Source: Pirellulales bacterium
Lineage (GTDB): Bacteria > Planctomycetota > Planctomycetia > Pirellulales > JACPPG01
Assembly (NCBI GenBank): GCA_036499395.1
Contig: DASYDW010000041.1
Location: forward strand, 1-61,964
Direction: 5' to 3'
DNA length: 61,964 nucleotides
A program made the position numbers and the translations under genes. The notes under the pieces are model-generated. The model was not told where the DNA came from and made no database searches. It worked only from the letters and a program-made list of their open reading frames with translations. Shown here piece by piece: positions 35,886 through 45,941 of the stretch. Position 1 is the stretch's first letter. Each line of letters begins with the position of its first letter.

Positions 35886-38800
35886 GTGTGATGGCCGTGC
35901 GGAGAGATTGTTTGAGCATTCAGCGTTACCTGGCCTCGGCAGTCGTGGTCACGGTGGTGTTGGCCGGCGCCGCACGGGCCGAACATGGTCGGTTTGATCG
36001 GACCACGCCCGACGCGCGCGAAGAAGCTTACATTTTCACGCCGGCAGGATTTGTTAGCGCAGGAAAGATGGCGACCGCCGACGCCGCGAATGCTGGGCGA
36101 CTGCAGGTGACGATCGTTGATCGCGCAACGGGTAAGCCCACGCCGTGCCGAGTGAATGTCGTGGGGAGCGACGGCAATTTCTATCAGCCGCAGGATAATC
36201 CGCTGGCGGCGTATAGCTTGAATCAAAACTGGCCCGACGGTTTGGCCGGCAATCGGCCGGGCAAAGCACCGATCCGCTATTTCGGGCATTTCTTTTACAC
36301 GCCCGGCGAGTTCTCCGTGGCGGTGCCGGCCGGCGCGGTGCGGATCGAGGTCTGGAAGGGTTTCGAATATCGGGTCGAGACGTTTTCGACGCGTATCGAC
36401 AGCAAGCAACAGCGGGACGTGCGGATCGAGCTGTCGCGCGCCGTGCCGATGGCCGAACAGGGTTGGTACTCAGCCGATCCCCATTTGCACTTCCTTCGCA
36501 CCAACGATGCCGACGACACGACGATCTTTGATTTGCTTGAAGCCGAAGACATCCGCCGTGGCATGATCCTGTGTTACAACGAGGACACTTCCGCCTATCA
36601 AGGGGCCATGCCGGCTCAGGCGACGCCGCAACTGCGCGGGTTGGGAATGCCGTCGGTCCGTGAGCGAGGCCCCTATTCGATCATTTCCGGGCAGGAATAT
36701 CGCAACGGCGTGCTGGGGCATTTGAATCTTTTTCTGCGCGATCGGCTCTATCTCGAGGGGAGCCAGCTCGATCCGAATGTCGGGCCTCTGTTCGCCGCGG
36801 TTGGAGAAGAGACGCGACGGCAGGGGGGATATGCTTTTCACGCGCATGGCGGCTACGGTCTCGAGATTTGGGCGGACCTTGTGCAAGGTGCGACGACCGG
36901 TGTCGAGCTGTTGCAGTTCGGCATTTACCGCGGAATCGGCCTGGATGGTTGGTATCACGTGCTGAACGCGGGCTTTCGCTTTCCGGCGATCGGGGCAAGC
37001 GATTACCCGGCCTGTCGCAAGCTGGGAGACTGCCGGACGTATGTGCATATGGACGGCGCGGCAACTTTCCCGGCCTGGCTGCAAGGGGCCGCCGAAGGAC
37101 GCAGCTTTATCACCAGTGGACCACTATTATTTTTCGAGGTGAACGACAAAAATCCCGGGGACGTGATCAACGTTGCAGCCGGACAGGCGAAACAGGTCCG
37201 CGCCAAAGTCCGCGTGCGCAGCGAAACGGCGCCGGTCACGAATCTACAATTGATCGTGAATGGTCAGGTCGCACGCGAGCTGGTCGTATCGCGTGAAGCA
37301 GGCACGGCGCAATGGCTGACGCTAGACGAGCCGATTGAATTGACGAGTTCGAGTTGGCTCGCGGCGCGAGCATTTTCGACGTCGCCCCTGGGTTCAGCAG
37401 ATGCCGAAGCGCATACGAATCCGGTTTTTGTGTACTTCGACGGTCAGCCGCCGCGCGGCGTGGCGGACCTCGACTGGTTGCTGGCTCGCGTCGACGAGCA
37501 GATTGCCGATCATCAAGCGCGTACTGTGCCGGCGAAGCAGGCCGTCGTGGATTATTTCCGTCGCTCGCGAGAAATCCTTGTCGACCGGAAGCAGCAAATT
37601 GCGCGTGCGAAACCGACGACGCAAGCAAGCCTGGCTGACCTTCAATCCGCATTGGAAACGTCACTCTTGCCATCGGACACACCGCTGGCCGAGATACGTA
37701 CGTTTGCCGAACCGAAAATCGTTGCGACGCCGCAGTTCAATGAACGTCGTGCGTGGGAAGACGAAGCTAGTCGATTGCGCAAGCAAATGCTTGAAGATGT
37801 TGTGTTTCGTGGCGGCGCCCGTGCGTGGCGTGACGCTGCTTGTCACGTCGAGTGGCTGGATACGATAGAGGGCGGCCCCGGCTATAGGATTCGCAAACTG
37901 CGCTACGAGGCATTGCCCGGCTTGTGGATTCCAGCACTGTTGTACGAGCCGGAAAAGATCACCGGCAAAGTTCCGTTAGTCCTGCATTTCAACGGCCATG
38001 AGCGCCTGGGCAAGGCGGTGGAGTACAAACAACTGCTGAGCATCAATCTTGCCAAACGCGGCATGCTGGTGCTCGATCCCGAGTGGCTCGGGATGGGACA
38101 GCTCGCGACGCCCGGCTTTTCGCACTACCGCATGAATCAGCTCGATCTGTGCGGTACGAGTGGACTGGCGCCGTTTTACCTGGCGATGTCGCGCCTGTTG
38201 GACTTGGGGCTGGCGCTACCGAACGCCGATCACGAGCGCGTCGCGGCGATGGGATTGTCGGGGGGCAGCTGGCAGACGATTCTGCTCTCGGCACTCGATC
38301 GGCGCGTGACGCTGGCCAATCCCGTGGCCGGCTACGGCGGCTTTCGCACGAATCTTCTTAACGACGATATGGGGGATTCCGAGCAAGCGCCAACCGACAT
38401 GGCCGCGATCATCGACTATACGCACCTGACGGCGATGCGGGCTGGCCGTCCAACGCTGCTGACGTATAACGCTGGGGATGACTGCTGCTTCAAATCGGGG
38501 CATGCGCTGGCGCCGTTGTTGGCTGCCGCACAATCGGCGTTTGGACTTGTGGGGGCGGCGGACAAATTGCGATTCCACGTGAATCATGTGCCAGGGACGC
38601 ACAATTTCGAGCAAGAGAATCGCGAGCAGTTTTATGCGTTGCTTGGTAACTATTTTTATCCGGGCGACGAACGCTTTGTTCGTTCGGAAATTCCTTCCCG
38701 AGAAAATCTGAAGGCCGCGGACGAACTGAACGTGCCGCTGACGGCGGAAAATCTTGATTTGCATCAACTGGCCCTGAACTTGTTGGCCGAGTTGCCCACC

Positions 38801-39610
38801 GCGGACGAGATACCAGACACTCGTGACAAGCTAGCCGTCTGGCAAGGTGAGCGGCGTGACCGGTTAAGGAAGTTCCTGAGGGTTCCCGTGTACGAGGTCG
38901 AAAGCGCCGCTGCAACTCCGCACGTCGCGGCTGGTTATCGCGTCACGTCGCGCTTGCTCGAATGTGGCGGGAGTTGGACCGTGCCCTGCGTCGAGTTCGA
39001 CGTCCCAGGAATCGCCCCGCGTCGAACCGCAATCGTGATGGCGGATCTTGGCAAGGCGAGCGTCGCTGAAACGTCGCAGCGCCTGTTGGATCAGGGATGT
39101 CGCGTCTTGGCGCTCGATCCGCTCGGGCTGGGCGAGTCCAAGGTCGAAGCCCAGGATCCGAGCTACCTATACCCGTTGTTTTTATCAGCCGTGGGCGAAC
39201 GCCCCTTGGGAATCCAGGCGGCGCAGTTGATGGGCATCGCCCGTTTCGCGCGTCATACCTGGCCGGACTCCGCGGTGACGATTATCGCCACGGGACCGAG
39301 GTCAGGCATGGCGGCATTGGTCGCAACGGCGCTCGAAGTCGATGCAATCAACGACGTGGAGTTGACCGAGAGCTTTGCAAGCCTGACCCAATTAATCGAG
39401 CAAGATAAGACGGTCGAAGAACTGCCTGAGTTGTTCGCCTTTGGGTTGATGGCGGAATTCGACGTTTCGTCGATCGCGGCACTGATCCCGCCGCGGCGGG
39501 TAACGTTCCTCGCCGCCGACAATCGAATGCGCCGTGAGTTTGCCCCGCTTAAGAAGCTCTACAGCGTATTGGGCATTTCGTTTGATCCCTGCGAGGAAAA
39601 GAGTCCATGA
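35882..39610 (+). CDS. CehA-type PHP metallohydrolase fused to two alpha/beta-hydrolase-like domains
   Basis: The 1242-residue protein has a signal peptide (cut near ARAEH) and an Ig/carboxypeptidase-like domain around 60-190. A CehA/McbA-type PHP metal-hydrolase domain follows with DPHLH (Asp199, His201, His203) and later FHAHGGYG. From about 665 it continues as an acetyl-xylan-esterase-like alpha/beta hydrolase with GLSGGS (Ser793). A second, shorter alpha/beta-like domain ends the protein; its elbow reads GPRSG with Arg1140 at the usual Ser position, so it is probably inactive. Both ends overlap neighbouring genes by ATGA. It would act outside the membrane; the joint substrate is unknown. 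Confidence 0.85.
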   Translation: MSVMAVRRDCLSIQRYLASAVVVTVVLAGAARAEHGRFDRTTPDAREEAYIFTPAGFVSAGKMATADAANAGRLQVTIVDRATGKPTPCRVNVVGSDGNFYQPQDNPLAAYSLNQNWPDGLAGNRPGKAPIRYFGHFFYTPGEFSVAVPAGAVRIEVWKGFEYRVETFSTRIDSKQQRDVRIELSRAVPMAEQGWYSADPHLHFLRTNDADDTTIFDLLEAEDIRRGMILCYNEDTSAYQGAMPAQATPQLRGLGMPSVRERGPYSIISGQEYRNGVLGHLNLFLRDRLYLEGSQLDPNVGPLFAAVGEETRRQGGYAFHAHGGYGLEIWADLVQGATTGVELLQFGIYRGIGLDGWYHVLNAGFRFPAIGASDYPACRKLGDCRTYVHMDGAATFPAWLQGAAEGRSFITSGPLLFFEVNDKNPGDVINVAAGQAKQVRAKVRVRSETAPVTNLQLIVNGQVARELVVSREAGTAQWLTLDEPIELTSSSWLAARAFSTSPLGSADAEAHTNPVFVYFDGQPPRGVADLDWLLARVDEQIADHQARTVPAKQAVVDYFRRSREILVDRKQQIARAKPTTQASLADLQSALETSLLPSDTPLAEIRTFAEPKIVATPQFNERRAWEDEASRLRKQMLEDVVFRGGARAWRDAACHVEWLDTIEGGPGYRIRKLRYEALPGLWIPALLYEPEKITGKVPLVLHFNGHERLGKAVEYKQLLSINLAKRGMLVLDPEWLGMGQLATPGFSHYRMNQLDLCGTSGLAPFYLAMSRLLDLGLALPNADHERVAAMGLSGGSWQTILLSALDRRVTLANPVAGYGGFRTNLLNDDMGDSEQAPTDMAAIIDYTHLTAMRAGRPTLLTYNAGDDCCFKSGHALAPLLAAAQSAFGLVGAADKLRFHVNHVPGTHNFEQENREQFYALLGNYFYPGDERFVRSEIPSRENLKAADELNVPLTAENLDLHQLALNLLAELPTADEIPDTRDKLAVWQGERRDRLRKFLRVPVYEVESAAATPHVAAGYRVTSRLLECGGSWTVPCVEFDVPGIAPRRTAIVMADLGKASVAETSQRLLDQGCRVLALDPLGLGESKVEAQDPSYLYPLFLSAVGERPLGIQAAQLMGIARFARHTWPDSAVTIIATGPRSGMAALVATALEVDAINDVELTESFASLTQLIEQDKTVEELPELFAFGLMAEFDVSSIAALIPPRRVTFLAADNRMRREFAPLKKLYSVLGISFDPCEEKSP

Positions 39611-41058
39611 CGTTCGTCCGGAAATACGGAGTAGCTCTCTGTGCGGCGTTAGTGTTGATGCCGCTGATCACAGAATTGCGCGCCGCGGAATCACGGCCGA
39701 ATATCGTGCTGGCGATTGCGGACGATTGGGGCTGGCCGCATGCGAGCGCCTACGGGGATCGTGTCGTGAAGACGCCGACATTCGATCGCTTGGCTCACGA
39801 GGGGGTACTATTTGCCAACGCGTTCGTGTCGTCGCCATCGTGTACTCCTAGTCGTGGAGCGTTGATTACGGGGCAGCAATTCTGGCGGCTTAAAGAGGGA
39901 GGCAACCTACACTCGGTCTGGCCCGAGGGGAAGTTTCCTGAGTATCCGCAGATGCTCAGCAGGGCCGGCTATCACGTCGGCACGTATCGCAAAGCATGGG
40001 GGCCGGGGCGCGGCAGCCCGGGTGGCCAGCCGTACAAATCGGTGGATGCTTTTTTCAAGGCTCGTCCGGCCGGTCAGCCGTTCTGCTTCTGGTTTGGCTC
40101 GCCCGACCCGCACCGCCCTTATGAATTGGGAACCGGTGAGCGGTCAGGCATGGATCTTTCGCAGGTGCATCTGTATCCGCACTTTCCCGACGCGCCCGAG
40201 GTGCGTGGCGACGTGGCGGACTATTATTTCGAGATTCAACGATTCGATCGCGAGGTGGGCGAACTGCTAGCCAAATTAAAAGAACTTGGCGAATTGGAAA
40301 ACACGCTGGTCGTCATGACCAGCGATCATGGCATGCCATTTCCGCGCGGGAAGACGAATCTTTATGATTGCGGTGTGCATGTGCCGCTGGCGATTCGCTG
40401 GTCGGGACGCGTGCCGGCCGGGCGGACAGTGACGGACCTGGTTTCGTTGACCGATCTGGCTCCGACATTTCTTACGGCTGTTGGCCTATCGGCGCCGCCG
40501 GAGATGACCGGGCGTAGTTTGCTGGCGCTGTTGCAGAGCGACAAGTCACACCGCGTCGAGGCGTCGCGCGATCACGTTTATTTTGGCCGCGAGCGGCACG
40601 TGCCAGCCCAAGAGGCGCCTGAGAGCGGTGGCTATCCGATGCGGGCCCTGCGCACGGACCGCTTCCTTTACATTCGCAATTTCAAGCCCGAACGTTGGCC
40701 GTCAGGCACCCCGGACCATGCGAAGGCATTTTTCACGCAAGCGTGGCTGGCCGATTGCGATAACGGCCCGACGAAGAAATACCTGTGGGACCATCGCGAT
40801 GATCCTGCGGTGCGCGAGAAGTATGTACTATGCTTCGGCAAGCGGCCCGCCGAGGAGCTTTACGACTTGCAAAACGATCCGGACGAAATGCACAACGTGG
40901 CCGACGACCCGCGCTTCGCGTCCGAGAAGGCTGATTTGGCGAAACGACTCCTCGATGAGCTACGCGCGACCGCGGACCCGCGCGTGGTGGGGGGTGGCGA
41001 TGAGTTCGATCGATATCCTTATCTCGGAGGGGGCGGCGGTCAGTGGAACCAACCGTAA
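39607..41058 (+). CDS. Sulfatase
   Basis: The 483-residue protein has a signal peptide (cut near RAAES). The type I sulfatase core follows: metal ligands Asp39-Asp40 (IADDW), the formylglycine motif CTPSR with Cys79, and Asp240-His241 (SDHG). The Cys would be oxidised by a formylglycine-generating enzyme encoded elsewhere. It removes sulfate esters from an unknown compound, probably polysaccharide, outside the cytoplasmic membrane. Its start overlaps the CehA-fusion stop by ATGA and its end overlaps the next gene by 16 bases. Confidence 0.93.
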   Translation: MTFVRKYGVALCAALVLMPLITELRAAESRPNIVLAIADDWGWPHASAYGDRVVKTPTFDRLAHEGVLFANAFVSSPSCTPSRGALITGQQFWRLKEGGNLHSVWPEGKFPEYPQMLSRAGYHVGTYRKAWGPGRGSPGGQPYKSVDAFFKARPAGQPFCFWFGSPDPHRPYELGTGERSGMDLSQVHLYPHFPDAPEVRGDVADYYFEIQRFDREVGELLAKLKELGELENTLVVMTSDHGMPFPRGKTNLYDCGVHVPLAIRWSGRVPAGRTVTDLVSLTDLAPTFLTAVGLSAPPEMTGRSLLALLQSDKSHRVEASRDHVYFGRERHVPAQEAPESGGYPMRALRTDRFLYIRNFKPERWPSGTPDHAKAFFTQAWLADCDNGPTKKYLWDHRDDPAVREKYVLCFGKRPAEELYDLQNDPDEMHNVADDPRFASEKADLAKRLLDELRATADPRVVGGGDEFDRYPYLGGGGGQWNQP

Positions 41059-42626
41059 CGCCTTCCACAACTCACGACCGCTCGATGACCGGGGGAACGC
41101 CGCGATGGGGTTCGATGGTTGTTTGCTTGGCGATCGCGCTCGTCGCGGCGGTTGTGACATTTCTCGATTACACTCCCCGCTTCTCGCTATGGCGCGGCCT
41201 GGGGAATTCGGTCGTTCACCGCTCGCCTGAATATTCGCGTGGCAACGTCGTTCTGATTCAGGTGAATGATCCCTGGACGCGATCGTTCGATCCTTTGCAT
41301 CGCGTCATGGCATGGCGGGTCCTATTTCCATTTGTCTGGCATTACGGACATTTGCTGCCGCGGTGGATTTTGGCGATGCCGCAAGTGGGTTGCGTGGCGG
41401 TGCTGTGGCTCGTGGCTTGGCTTACGCACCGCCGGCTGAACCGCTGGCTGCCGACGGTCTTGGCGACGCTGCTTTTCGCAGCGCTACCGTGGTTTTTTGT
41501 TTCGAGCGGCTGGCTGGGCTATTTCGATTCTTGGTATGTGCTGGGGCTGCTGGCGACGGCGTTCGTGCCTTCGCGCATTGCCCTGGTCGCCGCGTGCCTG
41601 TTGACCCCATGGATCGACGAGCGGTTTATCCTGGCATTGCCCGCGACTTTGCTCGTGCGGGGCGTGACACTGGGGATCATCGAGCAAAAGCGGTGGCGCG
41701 ATTTGCGCACTGACCTAATACTGGCCGTCGTGGCTAGCGTGCCGTACCTGGCGATTCGCGCGGCTTCCTGGCTGCGCGGCGATCCGGACGCGAATGCCTA
41801 TGTGCAAGCCCACATCATGACCATTCGCGATGTCGAATGGACGCGCTTCGTGGCCGGGCTGTGGTCGGGATATCGCGCGGGTTGGATCATGATCGGCGTC
41901 GCGGTCTGGCAAACCGTGCGACGTGCCGGATGGGTTTGGGGCGCGGCCCTGGCATTCGTCGCCGGCGCGATCGTGGTCGGCGGTTTGCTGATCGCGACGG
42001 ATATGTCGCGCAGCACGACGATGATCTGTCCACTCTTGTTATTGGGCGTCTGGCTCTGGGAAGCGACGCGGCCGGCGTCCCGTGCCTGGTTGCTGCCGGC
42101 AGTGGTTGTGGCGAACTTCTTGTTGCCGGCCACCCACGAGTTATGGTTCAAGCAATTTCGTCTCGAGCACTTCCCCACGGAATTGGCGAACTGGCAAGCC
42201 GGGCCGACTCCGGTGTTCGTCGCGGCGGATCTGATTGCCGAGGCCGAGACGCTGTTGGCCGCTGGCAACAAAGGCGCCGCGCGCAAGAAGCTGAACGCGG
42301 CGATCGAATTGGACGGAAGCTACGCAGTGGCCTTCGCACAGCGTGGGCTGATGCGTAAGGACGAAGGAGATCGGGCCGGCGCGCTTGTCGACGCCAACGA
42401 GGCCGTGCGTTTGGATCCCACCGCGCCGTTTGGATATCTATTGCGCGGTTACGTGCGCGCGGAACTCGGCGATCGTGCCGGCGCGATCCAGGATATGCAA
42501 AACGTTCTGGGCCATAGCGCACCTGACTGGCCGATGCGCACCAATGCCGCGCAACTGCTCGAACGGCTGTCAGGTGGAATGGTGCCGCAGTTATCTCAGC
42601 CGCCAGTGCAGGGGCCCGCGCCCTGA
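41043..42626 (+). CDS. Polytopic membrane protein with C-terminal TPR repeats
   Basis: The 527-residue protein has about eight to ten hydrophobic segments between residues 25 and 370. Two to three TPR-like units follow at about 395-505 (AEAETLLAAGNKGAARKKLNAAIELDGSYAVAFAQRG, GDRAGALVDANEAVRLDP). The architecture resembles GT-C-type membrane proteins, but no catalytic signature is clear. The start is GTG 41043, inside the sulfatase end; an ATG at 41085 is possible but has no binding site. It ends the coupled operon and may process or transport a sugar; this is a guess. Confidence 0.75.
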   Translation: MEPTVTPSTTHDRSMTGGTPRWGSMVVCLAIALVAAVVTFLDYTPRFSLWRGLGNSVVHRSPEYSRGNVVLIQVNDPWTRSFDPLHRVMAWRVLFPFVWHYGHLLPRWILAMPQVGCVAVLWLVAWLTHRRLNRWLPTVLATLLFAALPWFFVSSGWLGYFDSWYVLGLLATAFVPSRIALVAACLLTPWIDERFILALPATLLVRGVTLGIIEQKRWRDLRTDLILAVVASVPYLAIRAASWLRGDPDANAYVQAHIMTIRDVEWTRFVAGLWSGYRAGWIMIGVAVWQTVRRAGWVWGAALAFVAGAIVVGGLLIATDMSRSTTMICPLLLLGVWLWEATRPASRAWLLPAVVVANFLLPATHELWFKQFRLEHFPTELANWQAGPTPVFVAADLIAEAETLLAAGNKGAARKKLNAAIELDGSYAVAFAQRGLMRKDEGDRAGALVDANEAVRLDPTAPFGYLLRGYVRAELGDRAGAIQDMQNVLGHSAPDWPMRTNAAQLLERLSGGMVPQLSQPPVQGPAP

Positions 42627-42654
42627 AGGTCGACCATCGCGTTTCGCGGCTTGG

Positions 42655-42660
42655 TATAAT
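42655..42660 (+). promoter_or_regulatory. Possible -10 element (TATAAT)
   Basis: A perfect TATAAT lies 54 bases before the ATG of the ATC-hydrolase family gene. The best upstream hexamer, TCGACC at 42630-42635, is 19 bases away and weak. It suggests a separate transcript for that gene. Confidence 0.35.
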
Positions 42661-42713
42661 GCCCGGGCTGATTCCTCGCATCACTCGCGTCCGGTTTGAT
42701 TGGGAGAACTGCA

Positions 42714-43403
42714 ATGGCGCATTGGGAGCATCGTCCGGAGCCGGCCTGGCAAAAGTTCGAGTTCAATCAGCCGTATGCGAAGGGATTGAAGCGGCTGAAA
42801 GAGGACGTGCTGGCTAAAACGGATTTCGATCCGGCCACGCTCTGGCAGTGGGGCACGATGCAGGCGATGGCCGTGATCGAGGTGCTGAAATCGTGCGAGC
42901 GATTGTTCGGCCGCGCGGGGCAACAGGCCGTGTACGATGGCTTGCACCGGGTCGGTTTGGATATCGGCCGGCAGATTCTGGCAGGCACGAAAAAGCCTGA
43001 CGATATGAGCGAGGCCGAGTTCATCAGCTTCTATGCCTCGGTCATCAATCGAATTGCGTACGCGTCGCTCGAAGCACCGAAGATCGACAGCGACAGCCAG
43101 GTGAGCTTCGACATTCTCTGGTGCCCGCACCAGGACCATTACCAGGCGTTCGATTGCCGGGTCCAGCGTTACTTCGTCGCGGGAATGATTGACGCCATGC
43201 GCGAGTACGGGCGCGAGCATGATTTCGACGTCCGTTTCGACAGCACGATCCCGGCCGGCGCGCCGACGTGCCATTTCACGATGTGGCGAACGACCGACGA
43301 GGCCGACAAAAGCGCCTGGCAGGAGTACACAGCCTCGATCGACGAAAAGGCGCTTGCGATCGCGCAGCGGCCGCCGGCCAATTCGCAATTGCCCATTCTC
43401 TAG
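42714..43403 (+). CDS. L-2-amino-thiazoline-4-carboxylate hydrolase (ATC hydrolase) family protein
   Basis: With ATG 42714 (GGGAG upstream) the protein has 229 residues. It carries the family pattern WGTMQAMAVIEVLKSCERLFG near 43-63, a FDILWCPHQDHYQAFDCRVQRYFVAGM block in the middle and a C-terminal CHFTMW block. In Pseudomonas this family opens the thiazoline ring of ATC on the way to cysteine, but most members have unknown substrates. No signal peptide is seen. It is a single gene with its own likely promoter and converges on the bestrophin gene with 9 bases between stops. Confidence 0.7.
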   Translation: MAHWEHRPEPAWQKFEFNQPYAKGLKRLKEDVLAKTDFDPATLWQWGTMQAMAVIEVLKSCERLFGRAGQQAVYDGLHRVGLDIGRQILAGTKKPDDMSEAEFISFYASVINRIAYASLEAPKIDSDSQVSFDILWCPHQDHYQAFDCRVQRYFVAGMIDAMREYGREHDFDVRFDSTIPAGAPTCHFTMWRTTDEADKSAWQEYTASIDEKALAIAQRPPANSQLPIL

Positions 43404-43412
43404 CCTGAAGCG

Positions 43413-44309
43413 TTATTCCACCGGCACCGGCTTGCGCTTGCGCGAGGCCATTTGTCCGGTGTCGCGGGCGATGGTGACGGTGTAGGTCACCATGTCGAGG
43501 CAGTTCTCTTCGAGTCCGAACGGGTCTTCGATTTCGACGCTGGCTTCCTCGATGCCGAACAGGCCCAGCGAGACGATGGCCATAACAACGGGGGCCCACC
43601 AGCCGCAATGCGGGCCAACGGCAAAGGGGAGCGTGATCAGGTAGACGAGGATCAGTTGCTTGATCATGACCACGTAGACGAACGGCATGGGGGTCTTGCG
43701 GATTTTCTCGCAAGCGCCTTGCGCGTCGACCAGCTTCGATAACTGGTCCTCCATGTGGCGTACTAACTGCGATTCGAGTCGACCGTGGCGGTATTGCTCT
43801 TCGATCCATTCCGAGATGGCGAATGCCACGGCCGTGGGGGGATTGCCGAAGAACTCCGCCCGGCGGCACAATTCCTCGGGCAGATAATCCTCGGTTTCGA
43901 GCATGTCGAAGTTTCCCTGCAGCGATCGGCGCAAGCAGACCACATAGCCCGAGACGAGATCGGCCAATTGTGCGCCATCCTCGGTGTGGGCGACACCGAC
44001 GCGAACCAGGTTGCGGCTGGCATTGATAATCTGTCCCCAACTGGATCGGCCTTCCCAGTAACGACCGTTAGACGCGTTCATGCGAAACACGATCAAGAAG
44101 CCCAGCAGCGAGCCGAGCACAGCATGTTCCGTGGGGGACAGATTGAAGAAAACGGGCTTTTGCGTGTAGCTGCTCACCGTCTCGTAAATGGCCTGCACGA
44201 TGCAGGCATAGAGGATGAAGAGCAGGACCCGCTTGCCGGCGCGGCGCAGGGCCGTGCCGCGCAGCGAAAACACGCTTTTGACCCAGTTTTTACGATCGTA
44301 TTCGATCAT
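43413..44309 (-). CDS. Bestrophin family anion channel protein
   Basis: The 298-residue protein fits the bacterial bestrophin (UPF0187) family. It has early helices around 24-46 and 64-80, the characteristic GSLLGFLIVFRMNASNGRYWEGR block near 66-88, a middle pair of helices near 208-240, and the acidic IEDPFGLEENCLDM near 263-276. Bacterial bestrophins form pentameric ion channels in the cytoplasmic membrane. Length is typical. The ligand that gates it is unknown. It stands between the convergent ATC-hydrolase gene and the glutamate decarboxylase gene. Confidence 0.9.
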   Translation of the reverse strand: MIEYDRKNWVKSVFSLRGTALRRAGKRVLLFILYACIVQAIYETVSSYTQKPVFFNLSPTEHAVLGSLLGFLIVFRMNASNGRYWEGRSSWGQIINASRNLVRVGVAHTEDGAQLADLVSGYVVCLRRSLQGNFDMLETEDYLPEELCRRAEFFGNPPTAVAFAISEWIEEQYRHGRLESQLVRHMEDQLSKLVDAQGACEKIRKTPMPFVYVVMIKQLILVYLITLPFAVGPHCGWWAPVVMAIVSLGLFGIEEASVEIEDPFGLEENCLDMVTYTVTIARDTGQMASRKRKPVPVE

Positions 44310-44497
44310 GGCGGAGTTGGTCTCTAGATGCGGAGGCTGTAGTAGGACAAATATCGCGTCGCGCTTTCAGGGAACAGTCCCCCCGCCCGGTCAGGAATGC
44401 CCCGCTCTGATTCCGCAGATATTATCACGAGAAGACAAAGCAGGGAAAGGCTGAGCATCCCCGCATGTCGAAAGAGATGGCTGGATACCTGCCACGT

Positions 44498-45886
44498 TCA
44501 GCAGACGTGCTGCCGTTTTTCCTGCGGCAGGGTCTTTTCGACGGCGCCCAGCATCGCGTCGACTTTCTTCAGGCCGGCGGCAACGTCGGCAGCGAATTTT
44601 TCGGCCAGGTCGCGGCTGAAATTCTCCTTCACCACGGCCCGCAAGACGTGCGTTTCCTGGGCGTTCGCCGGCAGTGGATACGCAGGCACGATCCAGCCGT
44701 GCTGTCGCAACACGTCGGAGAGGTGGTAAAGAGTTTCGGAAGGAGCCTGCGGATCTTTGAGCTTGACGACTACCACGGGCAAATATTTGGATTCATTCAG
44801 CAGTTCGAAACGGCCAGTCGCCAGCAGCATTTTTTCCAGGTAGCGGGAGTTCTCCATGATGTTGCTCATTACTTGCCGGTATCCGGCCCGTCCCAGCCGC
44901 AAGAAGCTGTAATACTGCAACAGGATCTGGCTGCTCGGTTTCGAGAAGTTCAAACTGTAGTTGAACATCTCGCCGCCGAGGTACGTGATCTTGTAGATCA
45001 GCTCCTGTGGCACGACGTGCTGATCGCGAAAGACGACTGTGCCCATGCCGGGGTAGATCAGTCCGTACTTGTGATTCGAAGTGTTGATCGACCGGACATG
45101 TTCGAGGCGGAAGTCCCAGGCCAACTCGGGGTAGACGAACGGTGCGACGAAACCGCCGCTGGCCGCGTCGACGTGAATGGGAATATCCCAGCCGTGCTGT
45201 TGCTTGAGCGCGGCCAGCAGCGCGTTGATGGCGCCGATCTCGTCGATCTGGCCTGTGAACGTGGTTCCCAGGATGCAACCGACAGCGACGGTGTTTTCGT
45301 CGATGTACTTCGCCGCGCGGTCGGCGGTGAGAATGTGGCAATCGGGTTCGAGTGGGACGATGCGCGCTTCGACGTCGAAGTAGAGAGCGAACTTCTCCCA
45401 GCATGTGTGTACATCGGCGCCGAAGACGACGTTCGGCCGGTCCGTCGGTTTGCCGGCGGCCTGACGTGCTTTGCGCCACGAGAACTTGTGCGCCAGCAGG
45501 CCGAGCATGATGGCTTCGCTCGAACCTACCGTGGCGGTGCCCATCGGCTTCGCTTCGGGAGGCGCGTGGAACAGACGTGCCAGCATGCAGATGACACGCT
45601 GGTGAATCTCGTCGGTTTGCGGATATTCGTCCTGATCGATCAAATTCTTGTTCGCCGTATCGGCCAGCAGACGATCAGCCTCGGGCTCCATCCACGTGGT
45701 GACGAAGCTGGCCAGATTCATGGCCGGATTGCCGTCCAAGTTCATTTCGTCGCGCACCAGTTGATGCGCCACGTCCGCTGGCAAGCCTGCGGCCGGGATA
45801 TCGTATTTGGGAATCGGCCGGGCGAAGCTGCGCGACGTGTAGGCTGGCGCCAGCGACTCGTCACTGTGATGCTTAAGCGGTCTCAT
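44498..45886 (-). CDS. gadB: Glutamate decarboxylase
   Basis: With ATG 45886 the protein has 462 residues, close to E. coli GadB (466). The PLP lysine is Lys273 in SNHKYG. The sequence contains NLASFVTTWMEPEADRL, GTATVGSSEAIMLGLL and HVDAASGGFVAPF, all diagnostic for this decarboxylase. It makes GABA and CO2 from glutamate and consumes a proton, a known acid-resistance reaction. The C-terminus ends with a His and Cys, as in enzymes closed at neutral pH. It follows the class II amidotransferase gene by 55 bases; no GABA antiporter gene is seen nearby. Confidence 0.93.
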   Translation of the reverse strand: MRPLKHHSDESLAPAYTSRSFARPIPKYDIPAAGLPADVAHQLVRDEMNLDGNPAMNLASFVTTWMEPEADRLLADTANKNLIDQDEYPQTDEIHQRVICMLARLFHAPPEAKPMGTATVGSSEAIMLGLLAHKFSWRKARQAAGKPTDRPNVVFGADVHTCWEKFALYFDVEARIVPLEPDCHILTADRAAKYIDENTVAVGCILGTTFTGQIDEIGAINALLAALKQQHGWDIPIHVDAASGGFVAPFVYPELAWDFRLEHVRSINTSNHKYGLIYPGMGTVVFRDQHVVPQELIYKITYLGGEMFNYSLNFSKPSSQILLQYYSFLRLGRAGYRQVMSNIMENSRYLEKMLLATGRFELLNESKYLPVVVVKLKDPQAPSETLYHLSDVLRQHGWIVPAYPLPANAQETHVLRAVVKENFSRDLAEKFAADVAAGLKKVDAMLGAVEKTLPQEKRQHVC

Positions 45887-45941
45887 GGCTGTTGGCTTTT
45901 CATTCAGTGGAGAGGGTTTTCTTTGATACCTCGGCGGTCCG

